DNA from: Bacilli bacterium
GTDB taxonomy: Bacteria; Bacillota_I; Bacilli_A; ML615J-28; CAG-698
NCBI GenBank assembly: GCA_028691715.1
Contig: JAQUYR010000002.1
Coordinates: forward strand, 1 to 12,862
Length of the DNA stretch: 12,862 bases
Direction: 5' to 3'
Both the position numbers and the translations under genes were made by a program. Below, one piece after another: positions 1 to 7,062 of the stretch. The notes under the pieces were generated by a model. That model was not told the DNA's origin. It ran no database searches and worked only from the letters and a program-made list of their open reading frames with translations. The stretch's first letter is position 1. Each line of letters starts with the position of its first letter.

Positions 1-8
1 AATTCCAT
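1..8 (-). CDS. 5' end of an unidentified minus-strand gene (runs off the left edge)
   Basis: An ATG lies at 8-6 on the minus strand, preceded by a perfect AGGAGGT Shine-Dalgarno at 16-22 with 7-nt spacing. A strong promoter lies further upstream at 70-97. Only two codons and part of a third are inside the window, so the product cannot be identified. The call rests on the promoter, ribosome binding site and start codon being correctly ordered and spaced. Confidence 0.7.
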
Positions 9-69
9 AAAAAATACCTCCTATTTGATTTAAGAATAAATGACTTAGAATAATTTATTCCTTTATTTT

Positions 70-97
70 ATTATAACATTATCTAATATTATGTCAA
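70..97 (-). promoter_or_regulatory. Sigma-A-type promoter for the gene leaving the left edge
   Basis: Reading the minus strand, TTGACA (97-92) is followed after 16 nt by TATAAT (75-70). A TGn extended -10 element directly precedes the -10. Both hexamers match consensus fully. The -35 begins 2 nt past the MMPL transporter stop codon, and transcription should start near position 63, giving a leader of about 55 nt. An imperfect AT-only inverted repeat (34-40 with 54-60) lies in that leader; its meaning is unclear. Confidence 0.85.
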
Positions 98-98
98 T

Positions 99-2978
99 TT
101 ATTTGCTTTTTAATTTAAAACCAGATTTGAAAGTAGTTTTTGCAATAAAACCATCTGCTATATATAATACCTGAGGGAGAACCACAATTACAATTGTTAC
201 CGATATTATAGCACCGATTCCTATCAATCTTCCTAAAATTGCAATTATTGGAACATCCGAAATGACACCTAATAGCAGACCAGCGACTGTTAATATTGAT
301 CCTGATGTTAATATTGATGTCATTGATTCCTTTATCGCTAGAGCCATACTTTCTTTTCGCGAGTGTTCTTTTCTATTGGTGATGTAGCGATTACTCATCA
401 AAATACCATAGTCTATTGTAGCTCCAAGTTGAATACAACTCACTATTAAATAACCCATAAATAGTAATTTTTGATCGATTAAAGCAGGTATTGACATATT
501 TATAAAAATAGCTCCTTCTATTAAAACAATTAAAATCATGGGAATTGCTAGCGACTTAAAAGAAATCATTATTATTATAAATACTAGGACAATTGAAATT
601 ATCATTGCTACCAAGTAATCATTACTAGAAGTATTTTTTATATCCAAAACTGAAAGAGTCTGAGCTATAACATAGTGCTCTTCAGGGATTAATGTATCTA
701 GTTTATCATTCAATAATTCATAATAAGAGAAAGAAGTTTCGTTCTCTTCAGGGAGATCTATCGTCAGGATGATTCTTTGATATTTTATTCCAACAAATTC
801 ATCTTTTATCAAAGCATTATCAATATTCTGGTAAGCAGAAAGACTCGATAGATCAAACTCATCGATAAAATCTGTTAAACCAGAAATATCATCTAAAATA
901 TTAATCTTAGCTTCATATTCCCCAAATAACACCATTTGATTGTTAAAACTAGTAAATAAAGCCCTTGCTTGCTCATCAAGATACTCACTAAAATTGTTTT
1001 CAATGAAAGGAATCAGTACTTTGATCGATGTTTTATCTCCTTCGAGAAGGACATTATCATTTTTTAACTCTTCATAGGCATAATCAATGATATTACCATC
1101 GATATTTGCAAATATATTTTTCATCTCCAAAGCTGTCAGTGGTCTATTCATGTATATAATAATTTCTTTGATGCTCATTGTTATTCTACCGAACATCCCA
1201 TATAACATCTCAATATCCTGAGTTTCTACACTATTATTTAAGACCATTGCCATTGAAGTTATATCGAGTTGAGTTGATAAAAAATCATTATTAAAATCAA
1301 TAAATTCTTTAATCGTTATCTTTGATTTATGAAGATAATTATAAGCTTGCATTATATCGCTCGTACTTAAGATTCCCCCAAAGATTGAAGACATCTGTTC
1401 ATAATCGTATTCTGTTTCAAGAAAAGTAATTATTTCTAACAGTGATATTTTTTCACTAGCTAACAGCTGATAGATCATTTCTATATTGTTTATTTCACCA
1501 CTATAAAAAAATTCTAAGTATTCTAACATTTCATCGCTACTCATTGAATTATTTATTTTTTGTACTTCAATCAAATATTTACTCAAATCCTCCAAAGAAA
1601 CAGTTAATTTGGTTATATCTTTGTTGTTTATTATTTTGAATAGAGAATTGATATCACTATCAGTCAGTCCATATTCTTTAGTGAATTTCGATAATTCATC
1701 CCTATCCATTTGTTTTGTAAATGAAATACTATCTTTGATATAAGTTTTCTCATCGATATTTACTTCTTCTAGTTCTGTACAAATATCTGATGTATCTATA
1801 TCCTTATCCAATAATATCACCATTTTAGCATTTATTCCAAAACTATCCCTAATCTTTGTATCATTCACTACCATTAATTCCCCTTCTCTTGAAAAAGTGT
1901 TATCACTATAGGTGAAGTCATTTTTGCTCTGGAAATATGCTCCACCAGCGATTAGGATTATAGCTATTATTGGAAATATGTATCTCGTTTTATATAAAAA
2001 GTGGTTATATTTTTCATTTCTCTGAAGTAATTGCTTATGATGACCTTTTTCTAAAACTTTATTAAACACTAAAATTAAACAAGGCATTAAAAAGATTACT
2101 GTTATCAATGTTAATAAAACTCCCTTTGAAAGAACAATCCCCACATCAAGTCCGATTTTATAACGCATAAACATTATAGCAACAAAACCAGCAACAGTTG
2201 TTAGGCTACTAGCAATAATGGGAACAAGAGAAGATCTCCAAGCCTTTTTCAAAGCTAGAGCAACTTCTAGTCCCTCTTTTCTACAGTCGCGATAACGATG
2301 CAGTAAAATAATTGAATAGTCCATACAAATAGCAAACTGTAATATCGCACTAATGGCATGTGTCATATAAGATACATTAGGCAAAAAAGCATTTGTTCCC
2401 ATATTCAAAACAATTGAAATCCCCACGATTAAAGCAAATAGCAGAGGATCAAAAAACGAAGTTGTCGTTATCGTTAGAATTAATAAAATAATCGGAATTA
2501 AAAATAGAATGATTTTAGGAATCTGCTCCTTAATCATGAGATTATAATTATATGTGAGAAATGCCTGACCATTTATATAGTAATCATAATTTAAGGTATC
2601 TAGATATTCTATCATCTCTCTCACAACTGTTTGCGAGGTCTCATCGTAATCATTATTCTCAAGTGTTATTTTAAATAATACTTTTTTATCTTTATATTCC
2701 GTCTCAACATTCTTCACATTATCGATGAATAACTTTTCTTTTATTTCTACAATATCAACATCATTAATATTCTCTATCATAATCTGAAGATATCCATTTT
2801 GGCCAAACTCACTATCTAATACCACTAATGCTTCTTTAGTTTTTGAGTCATCAGGCAAATACTCTGTCACATTATAATTAATATTTACCTGGGGTATTAA
2901 AAAAATACTCCCCACTATCGCAAGACAAAAAATAAAAACAATCCAATATTTCAACTTTCCAAACATATGCTTCATCAT
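99..2978 (-). CDS. MMPL/RND-family membrane transporter with a very large second external loop
   Basis: This 959-residue protein has the two-fold RND/MMPL architecture. The N-terminal half has TM1 at about residues 11-29, an external domain at 30-150, and a TM bundle at about 155-306 with a further segment near 333-349. The second half has a loop of about 438 residues (350-787) and then TM segments at about 789-806, 811-828, 840-865 and 890-940. Each half keeps an Asp-Tyr pair in the helix that carries the proton-relay Asp in this superfamily (D220-Y221 and D856-Y857), which suggests proton-driven export of a lipid, drug or other amphiphile. The substrate is unknown. Loop 2 contains 4-5 degenerate helical repeats of about 40 residues (roughly 437-640). 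GAGAGG at 2981-2986 could serve the ATG at 2978 or the next ATG at 2975. The gene is divergent from a TetR regulator, its likely repressor. No terminator is visible between its stop and the next promoter. Confidence 0.9.
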   Translation of the reverse strand: MMKHMFGKLKYWIVFIFCLAIVGSIFLIPQVNINYNVTEYLPDDSKTKEALVVLDSEFGQNGYLQIMIENINDVDIVEIKEKLFIDNVKNVETEYKDKKVLFKITLENNDYDETSQTVVREMIEYLDTLNYDYYINGQAFLTYNYNLMIKEQIPKIILFLIPIILLILTITTTSFFDPLLFALIVGISIVLNMGTNAFLPNVSYMTHAISAILQFAICMDYSIILLHRYRDCRKEGLEVALALKKAWRSSLVPIIASSLTTVAGFVAIMFMRYKIGLDVGIVLSKGVLLTLITVIFLMPCLILVFNKVLEKGHHKQLLQRNEKYNHFLYKTRYIFPIIAIILIAGGAYFQSKNDFTYSDNTFSREGELMVVNDTKIRDSFGINAKMVILLDKDIDTSDICTELEEVNIDEKTYIKDSISFTKQMDRDELSKFTKEYGLTDSDINSLFKIINNKDITKLTVSLEDLSKYLIEVQKINNSMSSDEMLEYLEFFYSGEINNIEMIYQLLASEKISLLEIITFLETEYDYEQMSSIFGGILSTSDIMQAYNYLHKSKITIKEFIDFNNDFLSTQLDITSMAMVLNNSVETQDIEMLYGMFGRITMSIKEIIIYMNRPLTALEMKNIFANIDGNIIDYAYEELKNDNVLLEGDKTSIKVLIPFIENNFSEYLDEQARALFTSFNNQMVLFGEYEAKINILDDISGLTDFIDEFDLSSLSAYQNIDNALIKDEFVGIKYQRIILTIDLPEENETSFSYYELLNDKLDTLIPEEHYVIAQTLSVLDIKNTSSNDYLVAMIISIVLVFIIIMISFKSLAIPMILIVLIEGAIFINMSIPALIDQKLLFMGYLIVSCIQLGATIDYGILMSNRYITNRKEHSRKESMALAIKESMTSILTSGSILTVAGLLLGVISDVPIIAILGRLIGIGAIISVTIVIVVLPQVLYIADGFIAKTTFKSGFKLKSK

Positions 2979-3013
2979 TTCCTCTCATCTAACAATCTTA
3001 ATAAAAGAACGTT

Positions 3014-3031
3014 TTGTCTATTTATAGACAA
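3014..3031. promoter_or_regulatory. Perfect 18-bp inverted repeat, candidate TetR operator
   Basis: Arms TTGTCTA and TAGACAA (7 bp each, perfect) flank a 4-bp centre TTTA. The site ends 4 bp before the -35 hexamer of the tetR promoter. On the other strand it contains a TATAAA that could be a -10 for the divergent transporter gene, although I see no good -35 for it. Position and size fit an autoregulatory TetR-family operator; binding is inferred. Confidence 0.6.
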
Positions 3032-3035
3032 TTTG

Positions 3036-3064
3036 TTGACTTTTTTTATTGATTTTATTATAAT
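3036..3064 (+). promoter_or_regulatory. Promoter of the tetR-family gene
   Basis: TTGACT (3036-3041) and TATAAT (3059-3064) are separated by exactly 17 bp. Transcription would begin near 3071, giving a leader of about 100 nt before the chosen start at 3173. Unlike the other promoters in the window, it has no TGn in front of the -10. Confidence 0.85.
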
Positions 3065-3078
3065 TAGTTTAAGCATAG

Positions 3079-3098
3079 AAAACAATATGCAATGTTTT
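3079..3098. repeat. Interrupted inverted repeat near the tetR transcription start
   Basis: AAAACA (3079-3084) and TGTTTT (3093-3098) are complementary 6-bp arms around an 8-bp centre. A second overlapping pair, GCATA (3073-3077) and TATGC (3086-3090), lies in the same stretch. Located just downstream of the predicted tetR start site, this could be a secondary operator. AT-rich DNA produces such repeats by chance, so the support is weak. Confidence 0.3.
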
Positions 3099-3110
3099 GA
3101 ATACTGTTTA

Positions 3111-3143
3111 ATAATCAACAAACTCATTTTTAGTGTTGATTAT
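3111..3143 (+). repeat. 10-bp-arm inverted repeat in the tetR leader
   Basis: ATAATCAACA (3111-3120) and TGTTGATTAT (3134-3143) are perfect reverse complements separated by 13 nt. In the transcript they would form a hairpin ending about 17 nt before the ribosome binding site of tetR. The sequence after it is AT-rich but has no run of T, so it does not look like a terminator. It could be a leader structure or a second regulator site. Confidence 0.5.
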
Positions 3144-3172
3144 AAATAATTTTGAATATGGAGATGAAACAA

Positions 3173-3721
3173 ATGGACAGAAGAATAAATAAGACTAAAA
3201 AAATTCTCAAAAATAGTTTGGTTGATCTAATGGAGGTTAAGGATTTCCGGAAGATAACCGTTACTGATTTAACTGAAAAATCAGATATCAATAGGGGAAC
3301 CTTTTATCTTCATTATGCTGATATCTATGATATGATTGAAAAGCTTGAAGATGAGACCATTGATATAATAAATGAAAAGGTTAAATATCACAGTGATTCC
3401 ATTCAACAAAATTCCTATTTCCCCCTTTTAATGGATATATCGAGTTATTTAAAGGATGATTATCGCTTTTATAAAGCTCTACTAGGAGTTGGTGGTGATA
3501 TTGGGTATCTTCATAAAATAAAAGGGGCTATGACTAAAACATTCTATATTCATAGCAGTGGTAATTTTAAGAATATAAAGGACAAGAGCATTCTTGAAGC
3601 TGCTGCTAGTTTTATAATCTCAGGTGGAATAGGGATTTTTCAGGATTGGCTGAGAGATGATTGCCGACAACCAGCAGATAAGATTATTATGGGATTGGAA
3701 ACACTATTCATTAATAAATAA
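3173..3721 (+). CDS. TetR/AcrR-family transcriptional regulator
   Basis: The protein is 182 residues from the preferred start. Residues about 8-55 form the typical TetR N-terminal DNA-binding domain. Its helix-turn-helix is around residues 28-48, with the family hallmark GTFYLHY at 42-48 followed by a short helix. The C-terminal half (about 85-180) is helical, with a GGIGIFQDWL stretch at 151-160 resembling the C-terminal domains of small Firmicutes TetR proteins; the ligand is unknown. I chose ATG 3173 because GGAG at 3160-3163 sits 9 nt before it. Upstream in-frame starts (TTG 3152, ATG 3158) have no ribosome binding site, and ATG 3164 overlaps it. The gene is divergent from the MMPL transporter, which it probably represses together with itself. 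Confidence 0.88.
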   Translation: MDRRINKTKKILKNSLVDLMEVKDFRKITVTDLTEKSDINRGTFYLHYADIYDMIEKLEDETIDIINEKVKYHSDSIQQNSYFPLLMDISSYLKDDYRFYKALLGVGGDIGYLHKIKGAMTKTFYIHSSGNFKNIKDKSILEAAASFIISGGIGIFQDWLRDDCRQPADKIIMGLETLFINK

Positions 3722-3757
3722 AAAAAGCTGAACCTTTAAAGGGTTCAGTTTTATATT
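3722..3757. terminator. Bidirectional intrinsic terminator between tetR and frr
   Basis: The core stem CTGAACC/GGTTCAG (3728-3734 with 3742-3748) has a short loop and is flanked by AAAAAAG on the left and TTTTAT on the right. On the plus strand it ends in TTTTATATTT and terminates tetR. On the minus strand it ends in CTTTTTTTATTT and terminates frr. The frr stop codon lies in the outer edge of the structure, which fits two convergent operons sharing one terminator. Confidence 0.9.
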
Positions 3758-4308
3758 TCCATAATCTGTTTTTCTTTGTCTTTAGCAACAGCATCAACAT
3801 TTTCAATAAATTTATCCGTTGCTTTCTGAGATTTTTCATTGTATCTTTTTAAATCATCCTCAGAAATTACACTGTCTTTTTCCAATTTTTTTAATTGATC
3901 ATTAACTTCACGGCGAATATTACGAATAGCAATTTTTGAGTTTTCAGCTAAGCCTTTTAATTCCTTAACCAAATCTTTTCTTCTTTGTTCTGTCAGAACA
4001 GGGAAATTTATGCGAACGACAACGCCATCATTTTGAGGAACTAAGTTTAAGTCAGCTAATTGAATAGCTTTTTCAATATCCTTTAATATTGACTTATCAA
4101 ATGGTTTTATAACAATTTGTTGAGCTTCTGGTACTGATATAGAAGCAATTTGATTAAGTGGTGAAGGAACACCATAATATGGTACCATGATGTTATTTAA
4201 AACACTAGGGTTTGCTCGTCCTGTTCTAAGAAGAGCTAACTCTTTTTTTAAAGCTTCAATGGTCTTACTCATTTTTTCTTCGCCCATACTAATAATTTTT
4301 TCTGGCAT
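3751..4308 (-). CDS. frr: Ribosome recycling factor
   Basis: The 185-residue product matches RRF in length and sequence: an N-terminal helix with LRTGRANPSVLN (about residues 27-38), the domain II strand with VPYYGVPSPLNQIASI (about 43-58), and the long C-terminal helices of the three-helix bundle. Together with EF-G, RRF splits the post-termination ribosome after release-factor action in the cytoplasm. The start ATG at 4308 has AAAGGAG (4317-4323) 8 nt upstream. It follows pyrH by only 16 nt, so the two are cotranscribed, as in most bacteria. It is the last gene of the rpsB-tsf-pyrH-frr block and ends at the shared terminator. Confidence 0.98.
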   Translation of the reverse strand: MPEKIISMGEEKMSKTIEALKKELALLRTGRANPSVLNNIMVPYYGVPSPLNQIASISVPEAQQIVIKPFDKSILKDIEKAIQLADLNLVPQNDGVVVRINFPVLTEQRRKDLVKELKGLAENSKIAIRNIRREVNDQLKKLEKDSVISEDDLKRYNEKSQKATDKFIENVDAVAKDKEKQIMEI

Positions 4309-4324
4309 ACAATTTTCTCCTTTT

Positions 4325-5047
4325 CTATTTATTGTTACTACTGATTAAAGTTCCAAAAGAGAAATCATTTGCTGCTTTAGAAATGTTTCCCTTTTTATTC
4401 ATATCAAAAACATAGATATCAATATTGTTTTCAGCGCACAAAGTTGCAGCTGTTAAATCCATAACTTCTAAATGATTTTCTAAAACATCTTTATGAGTCA
4501 ATTTAGTAAGTTTTTTAGCTTCCTTATTGGTTTTAGGATTCTTATCATAAACACCATCAACTCCATTTTTAGCCATCAAAATCATTTTTGCTCCCAATTC
4601 AGCAGCCCGTAAAGCCGCAGTTGTATCGGTTGTAAAGAAAGGAATTCCGTTTCCTCCACCAAAAATGACAATTCTATCTTTTTCTAAATGCGATAAAGCC
4701 TTCCTCCTAATATATGGTTCAGCTACTGAAGGAATAGAAAGCGATGTCATCACTCTGGTATCGCATCCCAATGTCTCTAGGGCACTTTGCAAAGCTAGAG
4801 CGTTAAGAATAGTTGCCAGCATGCCCATATAATCAGCACTAGAGCGTTCAATACCACAATCAATCGCATCACGTCCTCGCCAAATATTACCAGCACCAAC
4901 AACAACTGAAAGCTCAGTGTTTCCTAAATCATATAAATCTTTGATCTCTTTAGCGATTTCTTTTACCTTTAAATGGTTGATTCCTTGCAAACCATCGTTA
5001 CCTAATGCTTCACCACTAATCTTCAAAACAATTCTTTTCTTTTTCAT
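4325..5047 (-). CDS. pyrH: Uridylate kinase (UMP kinase)
   Basis: This 240-residue protein is the bacterial hexameric UMP kinase of the amino-acid-kinase fold, making UDP from UMP and ATP. Visible motifs are the N-terminal KISGEALG (9-16), the glycine-rich VVVGAGNIWRGRD (48-60), DYMGM (72-76), the UMP-binding GGGNGIPFFTTDT (130-142), and the nucleotide-proximal AKNGVDGVYDKNPK (159-172). Length is normal and no key motif is missing. The start ATG 5047 has GAGG 4 nt upstream. A terminator-like hairpin separates it from tsf, leaving only 17 nt between the T-run and the start codon. Transcription therefore seems to come from read-through or from a promoter inside tsf. Confidence 0.98.
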   Translation of the reverse strand: MKKKRIVLKISGEALGNDGLQGINHLKVKEIAKEIKDLYDLGNTELSVVVGAGNIWRGRDAIDCGIERSSADYMGMLATILNALALQSALETLGCDTRVMTSLSIPSVAEPYIRRKALSHLEKDRIVIFGGGNGIPFFTTDTTAALRAAELGAKMILMAKNGVDGVYDKNPKTNKEAKKLTKLTHKDVLENHLEVMDLTAATLCAENNIDIYVFDMNKKGNISKAANDFSFGTLISSNNK

Positions 5048-5064
5048 TCTTCCTCTTACCTTTC

Positions 5065-5096
5065 AAAAAAAGGCACGTTAAATATACGCACCTTTT
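5065..5096 (-). terminator. Intrinsic terminator or attenuator between tsf and pyrH
   Basis: On the minus strand, AAAAGGTGCGT (5096-5086) pairs with ACGTGCCTTTT (5078-5068) over 11 bp with two G-T wobbles and a 7-nt loop. It ends in seven consecutive T (5071-5065). It starts 5 nt after the tsf stop codon. The structure is a full intrinsic terminator by appearance. With pyrH and frr lying downstream and no room for a promoter after it, it probably reduces rather than abolishes transcription of pyrH-frr. Confidence 0.85.
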
Positions 5097-5101
5097 GGAT
5101 T

Positions 5102-5974
5102 TTAGTTGTTAGCAGCTGCTAATACTTCAGCTACAAAATCGTCTTTTTTCTTTTCGATTCCTTCCCCAACTTCAAGGCGTATATAAGTAACAATATTAGA
5201 TTTATTATCTTTTACATATTGTTCAACTGTAATATCTTGATTTTTTACAAACATTTGATCAACTAAGCAAATGCTTTTTAACATCTTTTGTACTTTTCCT
5301 ACAACGATTTTATCAACGATATTTTCTGGTTTACCTTCGTTTAACGTCTCTTGTCTTAAGATTGCAGTTTCACTAGCAAGGAAATCGGCATCTACTTTGG
5401 TTCTGTCTAAATATTTTGGTGACATCGCAGCAACATGCATACAAACATCTTTTGCAACTTCTGCATTATCGCCATCTAAAATACTAAGAACAACAATCTT
5501 ACCTCCCATATGAGAATAAGCACCAAATACTTGGTTGTCATTCTTTTCAAAAACATTTACTCTTCTCAAAGTAATTTTTTCACCAATAGTAGCTATTACT
5601 GAAATTATCAAATCTTTGACAGTTCCATCTCCAGCTTTAGCTTCTAAAGCTTCTTCATCATTTTTGGCATCACTAGCAAGAAGTGCTTGACCAATTTCAT
5701 TAACAAAATTTAAAAATTTCTGATTCTTAGCAACAAAATCTGTTTCTGCATTTACTTCGTAAACAACAGCTTTATTTCCTTCTATTGCATAAGCACAAAC
5801 ACCTTCAGCAGCAATACGGTTTTCCTTTTTAGCAGCTTTCATGATACCTTTTTCGCGAAGCCAAGTAATAGCTTCATCAATATTACCATTAGTCTCCACT
5901 AAGGCCTTCTTGCAGTCCATCATTCCAGCGCCAGTAATTTCACGTAACTCTTTTACTAATGCAGCACTAATCAT
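5102..5974 (-). CDS. tsf: Translation elongation factor Ts
   Basis: The 290-residue EF-Ts is full length. Residues 1-45 form the UBA-like N-terminal domain with the signature LREITGAGMMDCKKAL (10-25). The family's TDFV motif, which contacts EF-Tu and helps displace Mg2+ and GDP, is at residues 78-81 within EVNAETDFVAKN. The two core subdomains follow, the second with the usual HVAAMSPKYL segment. It acts as the guanine-nucleotide exchange factor for EF-Tu. The start ATG 5974 has AAGGAGG (5981-5987) at 6-nt spacing, and this site overlaps the rpsB stop codon (TAAGGAGG), so tsf translation follows closely on rpsB. Confidence 0.98.
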   Translation of the reverse strand: MISAALVKELREITGAGMMDCKKALVETNGNIDEAITWLREKGIMKAAKKENRIAAEGVCAYAIEGNKAVVYEVNAETDFVAKNQKFLNFVNEIGQALLASDAKNDEEALEAKAGDGTVKDLIISVIATIGEKITLRRVNVFEKNDNQVFGAYSHMGGKIVVLSILDGDNAEVAKDVCMHVAAMSPKYLDRTKVDADFLASETAILRQETLNEGKPENIVDKIVVGKVQKMLKSICLVDQMFVKNQDITVEQYVKDNKSNIVTYIRLEVGEGIEKKKDDFVAEVLAAANN

Positions 5975-5985
5975 ATATAGCCTCC

Positions 5986-7062
5986 TTATTCAGTAACTTC
6001 TACCTTTTCAGGGGTAGCAGTAACTTCTTCAGATTTTTCTTCTTTTGGTTTTCTAGTTCTTTTTGGTTTTTCTTCAACAGCAACTGGAGCATCGCTCTTT
6101 ACTTCTTCAACAGCTGGAGTAGCAACTTTTACTTCTTCAACAACTGGAGCAGCAGCCTTTACTTCTTCAACAACTGCTTTTGGAGCAACTGGTTTTGAGG
6201 CCTCTTCAGCAGGTTTTGGAGTGTATGCAGGACGAGGTGCTCTTGGACGGAAGTCTTTATTATCGCGATGAGAATTGCGATCATAATTTCCTCTTTGACC
6301 TCTTCCATTGTTATCACGATATGGACGTCTTGGACGTTCTTCTGGTGCTGGTTCATCAGTAAATTCAATTACAATTGGAGTTCCGCCTTGAGCTTCAACA
6401 ACCGCATTTGCCATAGTAGCAACGATTAATTTTACTGAACGTATAGCATCGTCATTTGCTGGGATAACAAAATCAACTTCATCTGGATCGCAGTTAGTAT
6501 CGACTAATGCGAATACAGGAATGTTTAATTTATGAGCTTCAGCAACAGCATTGTGTTCATTTTTAGGATCTACTACAAACATCGCTGCAGGAAGTCCCTT
6601 CATATCTCTAATACCGCTGAAATATTTTACTAGTCTTTCTTTTTCCTTATTGATAAGGATTACTTCTTTTTTTGGTAAAACTTCAAATACTCCGTCAGCT
6701 TCCATTTTTTCGATTTCAACTAAACGAGAAATACTCTTACGAATTGTTTTATAATTAGTTAATGTTCCACCTAACCAACGTTGATCAACATAGAATTGAC
6801 TGCAACGAGTAGCTTCTTCTTTGATGACATCTTGAGTTTGTTTTCTTGTTCCAACAAATAATACTGTTCCATTATTTTGAACAATTGTAAATAATTGTTT
6901 GTAAGCTTCTTCAACTAAAGTAGCTGTTTTATCTAAGTCGATGATGTAAATTCCATTACGTTCTCCAAAGATATACTCTTTCATTTTAGGGTTCCAACGG
7001 CGAGTATTATGACCGAAATGAACGCCTGCTTCTAGCAATTGATTTTTTGTAATAACTGACAT
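5986..7062 (-). CDS. rpsB: 30S ribosomal protein S2 with a long acidic/basic repeat-bearing C-terminal tail
   Basis: Residues 1 to about 234 are canonical S2, beginning MSVITKNQLLEAGVHFGH. The core includes QRWLGGTLTNYKT (94-106) and the signature MFVVDPKNEHNAVAEAHKLN (161-180). Bacterial S2 is normally about 230-260 residues. Here a tail of about 124 residues follows: an Arg/Asn/Gly-rich segment (242-280), three to four copies of a ten-residue VVEEVKxxxP repeat (about 292-332), then a Lys/Glu-rich end. The tail looks disordered and charge-segregated; its role is unknown. I placed the start at ATG 7062 because homologues begin there. An in-frame GTG at 7077 would add five residues (MIYKK). 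The only good Shine-Dalgarno, AGGAGG at 7095-7100, is 32 nt from this ATG, with a hairpin in between. It is the first gene of the tsf-pyrH-frr block. Confidence 0.95.
   Translation of the reverse strand: MSVITKNQLLEAGVHFGHNTRRWNPKMKEYIFGERNGIYIIDLDKTATLVEEAYKQLFTIVQNNGTVLFVGTRKQTQDVIKEEATRCSQFYVDQRWLGGTLTNYKTIRKSISRLVEIEKMEADGVFEVLPKKEVILINKEKERLVKYFSGIRDMKGLPAAMFVVDPKNEHNAVAEAHKLNIPVFALVDTNCDPDEVDFVIPANDDAIRSVKLIVATMANAVVEAQGGTPIVIEFTDEPAPEERPRRPYRDNNGRGQRGNYDRNSHRDNKDFRPRAPRPAYTPKPAEEASKPVAPKAVVEEVKAAAPVVEEVKVATPAVEEVKSDAPVAVEEKPKRTRKPKEEKSEEVTATPEKVEVTE
6068..6187 (-). repeat. In-frame 30-bp tandem repeat within the rpsB tail
   Basis: Four contiguous 30-bp units lie at 6068-6097, 6098-6127, 6128-6157 and 6158-6187. 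The middle two are the closest to each other, while the first and last are more diverged. Plus-strand units share TTTACTTCTTCAACA...CTGGAGCA. Each unit encodes one VVEEVKxxxP decapeptide of S2, so the repeat preserves the reading frame and copy number could vary without a frameshift. Confidence 0.9.

Noticed and set aside
34..60. GAATAAA/TTTATTC inverted repeat as the transporter's terminator
   Set aside because: It contains almost only A-T pairs, sits downstream of a strong promoter for the next gene, and lacks a strong stem.
2967..3149. 60-codon plus-strand frame across the transporter/tetR junction
   Set aside because: It runs through the tetR promoter and the palindromes, starts inside the transporter's 5' end, and lacks a ribosome binding site; its composition is that of AT-rich spacer DNA.
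6068..6187. 30-bp repeats as a possible CRISPR array
   Set aside because: The units are contiguous with no spacers and encode in-frame decapeptides of S2; no cas genes are present.
6159..6368. Alternative-frame Gln/Leu/Lys-rich peptides in the rpsB tail, on both strands
   Set aside because: These are by-products of the low-complexity repeat coding for the S2 tail, with no start signals of their own.
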